Below are positions 57,300 to 64,000 of a stretch of DNA of 64,000 bases, piece by piece. How positions within the stretch are numbered: the stretch's first letter is position 1; each line of letters opens with the position of its first letter. Source of the stretch: Legionella waltersii (GTDB lineage Bacteria > Pseudomonadota > Gammaproteobacteria > Legionellales > Legionellaceae); assembly GCF_001468085.1 (NCBI RefSeq), contig NZ_LNZB01000041.1, positions 66,096 to 130,095 of the forward strand. Reading direction: 5' to 3'. A program made the translations under genes and the position numbers. The notes below the pieces were generated by a model. It made no database searches. It saw only the letters and a program-made list of their open reading frames with translations, and had not been told where the DNA came from.

Positions 57300-58571
57300 A
57301 TGGCATATACCCCACTAGATTTCGCTTTGTTCCTGGCTAAGACTCGTAATTTAGAGATTCAGTACTCAACGCTTTTGGGCCGATATAAAATTAAGTCGGA
57401 GGCACCTGTTCAAGTAAAGCAGCCACCTGTACAAGAGCAGGTTGTTCAGAGCGGTCTTGAAATTCTTCTTGCGAGAGTTCATGAGGTTAATACATGTAAA
57501 ACAGAACGCAAAACCGCTCAAGATGTATTCATCAAATTAACTACTGAGCTACGTGATGTGTTGAAGGAAAATAATGAGGAAAGAAATAGGCAAGCTAGTT
57601 TATACCTTTTGGGAGCACTTCTTCATCGCTACTTTCGTATTATAAAAGAATATCAAAATAAAAACTCATACACCTATTTTAGTCTTTTTGCAGCAAATGA
57701 AAAAAATTGTAACTTATTTAAAGCCATCAGAAGTGCTTTGGGTCTCCCCCCTGAAATGGACGAGAACTACCGTGCACAAGATTTAAAAATTCTCGATGAA
57801 GTCACAATCGTTAAAGCCTTGGAGATCTTTAAAAAAAATATGCTAGCTACTGGTGGAAAGGAAACGCCAAAATACAAAAGTTATCCTCACTTTGCGCAAG
57901 ATAGAAATTTTGAAGAGTATTTGCAGGACATTATTGATGAGCATAAAAAAAAGGGGGGAGATCTTTTAAAAGAATTCCAAGCCATTGGCTTTATAGAATC
58001 CTTGGCACTTTATCTTGATGAGGAACAAAGACGTGTTGTTGATGATATAAACAAATGGAGTGTTTTGCTCAAAAAGGAACATCCAGACTTCTCTAAGTTA
58101 AATCAGTCCTTATTGCTTGAGAGCTTAAAGAAAAATGTGGCCAATTCTCAATCCCAGTACGACATTGCAAACCTACTTTCAACAGCACAAATTCAAATTA
58201 ATTTTGAGAATTTTGACCACACGACTTTTGTTGAAACTATGCAAGCTTTGCAAATTAGTTTGGCCAGTCATCGATTGCTCGGGGGATATTGCCTGCTTCT
58301 TCAATCCAAATTTGTAAGTAAGGGATTAAAGGGATGTATCTATCAAGTTTTAGGAATAGAGGAGAATATTAAAGAACTTACGGATAAAGACATATTACGA
58401 TCTATAAAATTATTAAAGCAATACATTGAGTTTAAACCTTCTTTGAAAATCAACACCGAGTTCTTCGGTGGTTTTGATAAATTTAAAACGAAAGTATACC
58501 AGGTCGAACTTGCCTTGCTCAACGTGGGTGAGGAACCTAAGCCTGAAGAAAAATCCGCTCTGTTGTTGTAG
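57300..58571 (+). CDS. Orphan helical protein with Glu-rich C-terminus
   Basis: 423-aa soluble protein of unknown family, predicted mostly helical. AGGAGG precedes the ATG. It has no signal peptide. A Gln/Pro/Val stretch (VKQPPVQEQVVQ, residues 38-50) separates a short N-terminal domain from the helical body. The end is LNVGEEPKPEEKSALLL: acidic Glu cluster followed by small and hydrophobic residues, as in E-block Dot/Icm signals. Second gene of the unit with the 202-aa orphan. Confidence 0.65.
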   Translation: MAYTPLDFALFLAKTRNLEIQYSTLLGRYKIKSEAPVQVKQPPVQEQVVQSGLEILLARVHEVNTCKTERKTAQDVFIKLTTELRDVLKENNEERNRQASLYLLGALLHRYFRIIKEYQNKNSYTYFSLFAANEKNCNLFKAIRSALGLPPEMDENYRAQDLKILDEVTIVKALEIFKKNMLATGGKETPKYKSYPHFAQDRNFEEYLQDIIDEHKKKGGDLLKEFQAIGFIESLALYLDEEQRRVVDDINKWSVLLKKEHPDFSKLNQSLLLESLKKNVANSQSQYDIANLLSTAQIQINFENFDHTTFVETMQALQISLASHRLLGGYCLLLQSKFVSKGLKGCIYQVLGIEENIKELTDKDILRSIKLLKQYIEFKPSLKINTEFFGGFDKFKTKVYQVELALLNVGEEPKPEEKSALLL

Positions 58572-58767
58572 GAATACTTCAGCAATAAAAGGCCTTTTTA
58601 TAAGCCAACATTCAACGAATGCTCGTTTAATGGTGTCTTTCTACCATTTAGTCTATACAAATAGTGCAGGACTGGATTATTATCCTTTGTTCCATAGCGC
58701 TTGTTTATTGAATAAGGTGCTGTATAGGAAGTGGACATTGAATTGAATCATCAAGGAGATTTTGGAA

Positions 58768-59604
58768 TTGGATATTAATGTAAGGAAACTAGCAGCTCAA
58801 GCTATTTCAGGTTGTATAATGACTTTATCCGCATCGCTTGGTTATAGTGGGGCAATGGGACCAGCATCTATAGCATCACCAGGTAAAATTTACATTGGTG
58901 CATTTGGTGGTGCTGGTGCAATGACAAGTGGTGACATAGGACAATACGGAACTGCTTTTATTCTGGATGTGAATGGTCCCTTAGCGGTGAATGCGTTTGG
59001 CACTTCTGAAAGTAGCTCAATGGGCGTAGTGGGAGGTCATATCGGATTTGCTGGGCCTAGCAATCTTGGCGTGCATTTAGCGGTAACACCGGCTATTGAA
59101 CTTGAGGGGTACTATATGGGTGGGGCTGAAATAGAAGGCCACGACATTAATAACGAAACCACAAGACTTCCGGAACATGATTTTTTAGTAAAATATCCCT
59201 TGAGAACAGGGGTTTTTCTGGTCAACGCTGTGCTAAATGCTAACAATACAATGTTTGGGAAAATTAAGCCTTATGTTGGTGTTGGTATTGGGTCGGCTGT
59301 GGTATCTATTCATGGCGCTTCCGCAATCCAGCTAAGTCCTCCCGAGCCAGGTTTGAATCATTACAATTCTGATTCTGATGACACATCAGTTACATTTGCT
59401 GCACAACCAAAGATTGGTTTCCATTATGATTTAGGCTCTAGCACAAGCATTTTTGCTGAGTACCGATTTTTATATCTTTCTGAAACCAACTATGTATTTG
59501 GCTCTACTGTTGCTGCAGGACATGTTGCTACTGCTCCTTGGCAAGTAAAGATAAAGCCGCAATGCTACAATATGGGTACAATTGGAATTGATTTTGATGT
59601 GTAA
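58768..59604 (+). CDS. Outer-membrane beta-barrel protein
   Basis: 278-aa protein with an N-terminal signal region (residues 1-30, ending before GAMGP) and alternating hydrophobic strands throughout, Gly-rich (GAFGGAGAM, YVGVGIGSAVV, IFAEYRFLYLSE, GTIGIDFDV). The TMGP-like mature start and overall length fit the Legionella outer-membrane/porin-like barrel family. I chose TTG 58768 with AGGAG 9 bases upstream; TTG 58762 is too close to it. The final residues end in a hydrophobic-aromatic beta-signal-like pattern (IDFDV). Followed by a strong terminator. Confidence 0.75.
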   Translation: MDINVRKLAAQAISGCIMTLSASLGYSGAMGPASIASPGKIYIGAFGGAGAMTSGDIGQYGTAFILDVNGPLAVNAFGTSESSSMGVVGGHIGFAGPSNLGVHLAVTPAIELEGYYMGGAEIEGHDINNETTRLPEHDFLVKYPLRTGVFLVNAVLNANNTMFGKIKPYVGVGIGSAVVSIHGASAIQLSPPEPGLNHYNSDSDDTSVTFAAQPKIGFHYDLGSSTSIFAEYRFLYLSETNYVFGSTVAAGHVATAPWQVKIKPQCYNMGTIGIDFDV

Positions 59605-59626
59605 ATAAATCGCATTTTTGGATCTA

Positions 59627-59649
59627 AAAAGGGCGCAAAACGCCCTTTT
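59627..59649. terminator. Bidirectional intrinsic terminator
   Basis: AAAAGGGCG / CGCCCTTTT, a 9-bp perfect stem with a CAAAA loop. T run on one side and A run on the other make it work for both the barrel gene (+) and clpB (-), which converge here. Confidence 0.9.
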
Positions 59650-59662
59650 ATTATAAACTTAG

Positions 59663-62239
59663 TTACTTTCCATTAAAGACCAGATTTCCGTCTTTATAGC
59701 TAACTGTAATACTGTCACCAGATTTAAATTGCCCGGTAAGTATAGATTGAGCTAAGGGATTTTCTAATTGTTGTTGAATGACACGTTTTAGTGGCCTTGC
59801 ACCATAGACTGGGTCAAACCCTGCTTCAGCTAGATGATTTAAAGCTTCATCACTCACGTGCAGGTTCATGTTTTGTTGCTTTAATCGATGATGTAAATAA
59901 TTAATTTGTATCGAAGCAATTTTAGCAATTTGTTCCTTGGCGAGGGAATGAAACACTACAGATTCATCGATTCGATTAATAAACTCAGGGCGGAAATGCT
60001 GTCCTACGAGTTCCATTACGGCTGATTTAATTTGTTCATAATTGTATTTATTGCTCATTTCTTGAATTAAGTGAGAGCCTAAATTTGAAGTCATCACTAT
60101 CACTGTATTACGAAAATCTACTGTGCGACCTTGTCCATCAGTTAAGCGGCCATCATCCATAACTTGAAGTAAAATATTAAATACATCACTATGTGCTTTT
60201 TCTACTTCATCCAGCAAAATGACCGAATAGGGGCGTCGACGAACAGTTTCAGTTAAATAACCGCCTTCTTCATAACCCACATAACCAGGCGGCGCTCCAA
60301 TTAATCGTGCTACAGAGTGCTTTTCCATGAATTCAGACATATCGATTCGTACCAAAGCTTCTTCGGTATCAAAGAGGAAAGAGGCGAGGGCTTTGCATAA
60401 TTCTGTCTTACCAACTCCCGTTGGACCGAGAAATAGAAAGGATCCGATTGGGCGATGAGGATCTGACAACCCAGCTCGAGAGCGTCGAATGGCATTCGAT
60501 ACTGCATCAACAGCTTCATTTTGGCCTATTAAGCGATTATGGAGAACTTCTTCCATTTTTAATAACTTCTCTCTCTCTCCCTCCATCATTTTTGATACAG
60601 GTATTCCTGTCCACTTAGAGACAACCTCAGCGATTTCATCTTCGGTTACTTTATTGCGTACAAGTTTGGTTTCCATGTTTTCAGCAGAGGCTACTTGGCT
60701 TAGGCGTTTCTCCAGTTCTGGAATTCGTCCATATTGCAATTCAGACATGCGGCTCAAATCACCGGCTCTTCGAGCAGTTTCTAACTCCAATTTGGCTTTT
60801 TCTAGCGCTTCTTTAATTTGTGTCGAGCCTTGCATGGTGGCTTTTTCAGCTTTCCATATCTCTTCAAGATCAGTGTAATTTTTTTCTAATTCATCGATAT
60901 TTTTCTGCAAGTCACCTAAGCGTTTTTTAGAGGCCTCATCGTTTTCCTTCTTCAAAGCCTCTCGTTCTATTTTCAATTGAATTAATCGACGCTCAAGTTT
61001 ATCCATACTTTCTGGTTTTGAGTCAATTTCCATTCGGATTAGACTTGCTGCTTCGTCAATCAAATCAATTGCTTTGTCAGGAAGCTGTCGATCGCTTATG
61101 TATCGATGAGAAAGTGTTGCAGCTGCAACAATGGCGGGATCAGTAATTTCAACCCCATGGTGAACCTCATAACGCTCCTTCAATCCTCTTAAGATAGCGA
61201 TGGTATCCTCAACATTGGGTTCATCGACCAATACTTTTTGAAATCTTCTTTCTAATGCGGCGTCTTTTTCAATGTATTGCCGATATTCATCAAGAGTCGT
61301 GGCACCAATACAATGCAGTTCACCACGAGCCAAGGCTGGTTTTAGCATATTTCCTGCATCCATAGCTCCCTCTGCCTTTCCAGCACCAACCATCGTGTGT
61401 AACTCATCGATGAAGAGAATAATTTGACCTTCCTGTTTAGCAAGGTCATTCAGTACAGCTTTTAATCGCTCCTCAAATTCACCCCGATATTTAGCTCCCG
61501 CAATTAAAGCACCCATGTCAAGAGAAAGTAGGCGTTTATTTTTTAAGCCTTCAGGCACTTCTCCATTGATGATACGTTGCGCTAAACCTTCAACAATGGC
61601 TGTTTTTCCAACACCAGGCTCGCCAATTAAAACAGGGTTGTTTTTGGTTCTTCTTTGCAAAACTTGAATGGTTCTACGAATTTCATCATCGCGACCGATT
61701 ACAGGATCTAGTTTACCTAGCTCTGCACGCTCCGTTAGATCTAGGGTGTATTTTTCCAAAGCCTGGCGCTGATCTTCGGCATTGGGGTCGTTCACTTGTT
61801 CACCCCCTCGAAGCTCGTCTATGGCTTTCTCAATTTGTTTGGGATCAGCATCTGCTTGTTTTAAAATGGACTTCAAGGAACCATCTTCCGTGATCGCCGC
61901 CAATAAAAAGAGTTCGCTTGAAATAAAATTATCTTTTCGTTGTTGAGATATTTTATCCGTTAAATTAAGTATACGGGTTAGTCCATTAGAGATGTGAATG
62001 TCACCTCCAGTCCCAGATACTTTTGGCAATTTATCCAAAGCTTGATCAATAAGCGTTCGTAAAAGAGGAATGTTCACACCTGCTTTACTAAGCAAAGGCC
62101 TACAGCTACCACCTTGCTGATCCAATAGTGCTTTCAGGACATGTTCGGGCTCAATAAATCCATTGTCCCTACCTAAGGCTAATGATTGAGCATCGGCTAG
62201 AGCCGATTGAAATTTTGATGTCAGTTTGTCCATTCTCAT
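59663..62239 (-). CDS. clpB: ATP-dependent disaggregase ClpB
   Basis: 858-aa Hsp100 that threads aggregated proteins through its pore with DnaK. N-domain (1-145), first AAA+ with Walker A GEPGVGKT (near 206), coiled-coil middle domain (about 400-520), second AAA+ with GPTGVGKT (near 606). Same length as E. coli (857). The start [11 protein letters not shown] matches E. coli's MRLDRLTNKFQ. A sigma-32-type promoter lies upstream. Confidence 0.98.
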   Translation of the reverse strand: MRMDKLTSKFQSALADAQSLALGRDNGFIEPEHVLKALLDQQGGSCRPLLSKAGVNIPLLRTLIDQALDKLPKVSGTGGDIHISNGLTRILNLTDKISQQRKDNFISSELFLLAAITEDGSLKSILKQADADPKQIEKAIDELRGGEQVNDPNAEDQRQALEKYTLDLTERAELGKLDPVIGRDDEIRRTIQVLQRRTKNNPVLIGEPGVGKTAIVEGLAQRIINGEVPEGLKNKRLLSLDMGALIAGAKYRGEFEERLKAVLNDLAKQEGQIILFIDELHTMVGAGKAEGAMDAGNMLKPALARGELHCIGATTLDEYRQYIEKDAALERRFQKVLVDEPNVEDTIAILRGLKERYEVHHGVEITDPAIVAAATLSHRYISDRQLPDKAIDLIDEAASLIRMEIDSKPESMDKLERRLIQLKIEREALKKENDEASKKRLGDLQKNIDELEKNYTDLEEIWKAEKATMQGSTQIKEALEKAKLELETARRAGDLSRMSELQYGRIPELEKRLSQVASAENMETKLVRNKVTEDEIAEVVSKWTGIPVSKMMEGEREKLLKMEEVLHNRLIGQNEAVDAVSNAIRRSRAGLSDPHRPIGSFLFLGPTGVGKTELCKALASFLFDTEEALVRIDMSEFMEKHSVARLIGAPPGYVGYEEGGYLTETVRRRPYSVILLDEVEKAHSDVFNILLQVMDDGRLTDGQGRTVDFRNTVIVMTSNLGSHLIQEMSNKYNYEQIKSAVMELVGQHFRPEFINRIDESVVFHSLAKEQIAKIASIQINYLHHRLKQQNMNLHVSDEALNHLAEAGFDPVYGARPLKRVIQQQLENPLAQSILTGQFKSGDSITVSYKDGNLVFNGK

Positions 62240-62289
62240 AAGAACACCTTTTAATTAATTTTGGTATTATTTTTAGTTTACTTATCCTA

Positions 62290-62317
62290 AAATGGGTATG
62301 ATTTTATATTTTTCAAG
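62290..62317 (-). promoter_or_regulatory. Sigma-32 heat-shock promoter of clpB
   Basis: On the minus strand: -35 CTTGAAA (62311-62317), 13-base spacer, -10 ACCCATTT (62290-62297), close to the RpoH consensus CTTGAAA-N13-CCCCATNT. The clpB start is about 50 bases on. The site lies 10 bases before the sppA start codon, so the two divergent genes share this gap. Confidence 0.8.
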
Positions 62318-62326
62318 AGCCTACTT

Positions 62327-63271
62327 ATGAATAATGATAACTCTTCAGATTCTCAAGACCTTCTTAAACAGTTAGTGATGGATTATATTCAGGATAAGAA
62401 GAAACAACGTAAATGGAAATGGGTTAGGCGATCCATTATAGCAATCGTGATCCTGTATTTAGGTTATGAATTTTACGATCTTACCAACGAAGCGGAGGAG
62501 TCTACAAAGAAGGAGCATGTTGGCTTGATAGACTTAGAGGGTGAAATCACCGATTCAAGCTCGGCAAGTGCTGATAATTTTATTAAAGGAATTGATAAGG
62601 CATTTAAAAACGCTTCGATGAAGGCTGTTATCTTCCGTATTAATAGCCCAGGGGGAAGCCCTGTTCAAGCAGAATATATGTATAACACCATCAAATACTA
62701 TAAAAGTCTAAGGCCAGAAGTAAAGACCTATTCTGTTTGTGTGGATATGTGTGCATCTGCAGCTTACTATGTTGCTGTAGCAGCAGATGAAATTTATTCT
62801 AGCCCTGCAAGTATGGTTGGTTCAATTGGTGTTATTTATAATGGATTTGGTTTTGTTGACGCCATTCAAAAAATTGGAGTGAGTCGACGTTTACAAACTT
62901 CTGGCATAAATAAAGGGTTTCTTGACCCATTTTCACCGACTTCAGAATCGCAGCAACAGAAATTGCAGACCATGCTGGACTTAATTCATAAACAATTCAT
63001 CAATCGAGTCAAAGAGGGAAGAGGAGATAGACTCCATATCAATGAGGACACCTTCTCAGGACTATTTTGGACAGGTGAGCAAGCCTTAGACATTGGATTG
63101 ATTGATGGTTTTGCTAGCAGTGGACAAGTAGCCAGAGACGTTATTAAAATTAATAGAGTGGTTGATTACAGTTATAAGCAAAATGTTGTTGATCGTTTCG
63201 TCAAAAACTTGGGTACAGCCATTGCTGATCAATTGCCTGTCAGTTTGGGTTTAAAACCAGGACTAAAATAA
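62327..63271 (+). CDS. sppA: Signal peptide peptidase SppA (S49 family)
   Basis: 314-aa membrane-bound serine protease that clears signal peptides. One transmembrane helix (about 36-48) anchors a periplasmic domain; the Ser is S144 in MCASAAYY and the Lys is K196 in the INKGFLDPF segment, a Ser-Lys dyad. The short form, about half the length of E. coli SppA (618 aa, a duplicated protein). Divergent from clpB; repeat DNA follows. Confidence 0.93.
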   Translation: MNNDNSSDSQDLLKQLVMDYIQDKKKQRKWKWVRRSIIAIVILYLGYEFYDLTNEAEESTKKEHVGLIDLEGEITDSSSASADNFIKGIDKAFKNASMKAVIFRINSPGGSPVQAEYMYNTIKYYKSLRPEVKTYSVCVDMCASAAYYVAVAADEIYSSPASMVGSIGVIYNGFGFVDAIQKIGVSRRLQTSGINKGFLDPFSPTSESQQQKLQTMLDLIHKQFINRVKEGRGDRLHINEDTFSGLFWTGEQALDIGLIDGFASSGQVARDVIKINRVVDYSYKQNVVDRFVKNLGTAIADQLPVSLGLKPGLK

Positions 63272-63283
63272 CATGACTAACAT

Positions 63284-63500
63284 TAGGGCACGGACCCCAC
63301 TGAGGTCCGCGCCTGAGGGATCGACTAATTTTTTAAATGGGGCATTTATACCAAAAGTTGGGTGTTTCGACTAATGGCGCTGCCTTAAGCGGTGTCATTA
63401 GATTCTCCTAGACGGCCTGCAACGGTCCGCTTGCTGGCGCGCGCGGCTCGGTTTCTTCTTTGCTGTGTGAATCAAATCTTAGTTACAGCAGGGAGTGAGT
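63284..63500. repeat. Composite repeat element, copy 2
   Basis: Aligns along its length with the reverse complement of 5490-5262. Order: GGACCCCAC/GGTCCG box (63289-63309), a GAGGGATCGACT segment, AATGGGGCAT, GCTGCCTTAAGCGGTGTCATT, CTAGACGGCC, then the core GCTTGCTGGCGCGCGCGG (63430-63447) and the tail AATCAAATCTTAGTTACAGC. It runs straight into the tandem array. Confidence 0.85.
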
Positions 63501-64000
63501 CGGTCCGCTTGCTGACGCGCGCGGCTCGGTTTTTTCATTGCTGTCTGAATCAAATCTTAGTTCAGCAGGGAGTGAGTTGGTCCGCTTGCTCGGTTTCTTT
63601 TTTGCTGTCTGAATCAAATCTTAGTTCAGCAGGGAGTGAGTTGGTCCGCTTGCTGACGCGCGCGGCTCGGTTTCTTTTTTGCTGTTTGAATCAAATCTTA
63701 GTTACAGCAGGGAGTGAGTTGGTCCGCTTGCTGACGCGCGCGGCTCGGTTTTTTCATTGCTGTCTGAATCAAATCTTAGTTACAGCAGGGAGTGAGTTGG
63801 TCCGCTTGCTGACGCGCGCGGCTCGGTTTCTTCATTGCTGTCTGAATCAAATCTTAGTTACAGCAGGGAGTGAGTTGGTCCGCTTGCTGACGCGCGCGGC
63901 TCGGTTTCTTTTTTGCTGTCTGAATCAAATCTTAGTTACAGCAGGGAGTGAGTTGGTCCGCTTGCTGACGCGCGCGGCTCGGTTTCTTTTTTGCTGTCTG
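63424..64000. repeat. 78-bp tandem repeat array, runs off window
   Basis: Units begin with GGTCCGCTTGCTG at 63424, 63502, 63579, 63643, 63721, 63799, 63877 and 63955, spaced 78, 77, 64, 78, 78, 78 and 78. The third unit lost 13 bases in its GC-rich core. Each unit contains a GC core (GCTTGCTGACGCGCGCGG) and a GCTGT...ACAGC potential hairpin. The units are nearly identical. No open frame crosses it; it continues beyond the end. Confidence 0.92.

Noticed and set aside
58468..58746. 92-aa open frame
   Set aside because: Mostly overlaps the 3' end of the orphan gene in another frame and has no good start signal.
63424..64000. CRISPR array
   Set aside because: Regular spacing of about 78 bases, but the spacer parts are nearly identical to one another and no cas gene is present. 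It is a plain tandem repeat.

Overview
The window is a chromosomal segment of a flagellated Legionella species (Gammaproteobacteria). I infer this from several signs: the closeness of RecA, RecX, AlaS, NrdA/NrdB and the flagellar proteins to Legionella versions as I remember them; AT-rich coding sequence; a eukaryotic-type protein kinase; a SidB-like alpha/beta hydrolase; and several Legionella-style orphan proteins. No database search was possible, so the species is not assigned.

Layout. 0-5 kb: 3' end of an alpha/beta hydrolase gene, then recA-recX-alaS. 5.0-5.5 kb: a dense patch of palindromic repeats. 5.5-9.2 kb: a DprE1/DprE2-like oxidoreductase pair, a small secreted Cys-rich protein and a Ser/Thr kinase. 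9.6-21.4 kb: a flagellar block starting at a sigma-54 promoter: fliM-N-O-P-Q-R, flhB, flhA, flhF, fleN, fliA, motA, motB and a DUF2802 gene. No chemotaxis genes lie between fliA and the motor genes. 21.4-24.0 kb: prfB, with its programmed +1 frameshift, and lysS. 24.1-29.9 kb: an accessory strip with two orphan membrane proteins, a pair of FUSC-type transporter proteins, a DUF2269 protein, a methyltransferase and several palindromic repeats. 29.9-33.8 kb: nrdB and nrdA behind tandem NrdR-like boxes. 34-42.9 kb: housekeeping genes (phosphodiester glycosidase, pmbA, infA, rhodanese, aat, trxB, ftsK, lolA, rarA). 43-51.2 kb: a second flagellar block, a sigma-54 promoter then fleS-fleR-fliE-F-G-H-I-J. 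51.2-56.4 kb: yhdP and mpl. 56.7-59.6 kb: two orphan genes and an outer-membrane protein. 59.6-63.3 kb: clpB (sigma-32-like promoter) and, divergently, sppA. 63.3 kb to the end: a composite repeat and a 78-bp tandem array that leaves the window.

How the genes work together. The two flagellar blocks supply the C ring (FliG/M/N), MS ring (FliF), export apparatus (FliO/P/Q/R, FlhA/B, FliH/I/J), number and placement control (FlhF/FleN), the sigma-54 activator two-component system (FleS/FleR), the late sigma factor FliA and a MotC/MotD-like stator. Filament, hook and most rod genes are not here. The remaining genes are mostly core replication, translation, envelope and stress functions.

I did not find a clear new multi-gene defence or secretion system. 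The most unusual items are the palindromic/composite repeat families (5.0-5.5, 26, 28.4-29.1 and 63.3-64 kb), the DprE1/DprE2-like pair, the kinase and hydrolase effector candidates, and the orphan gene pair at 56.7-58.6 kb.
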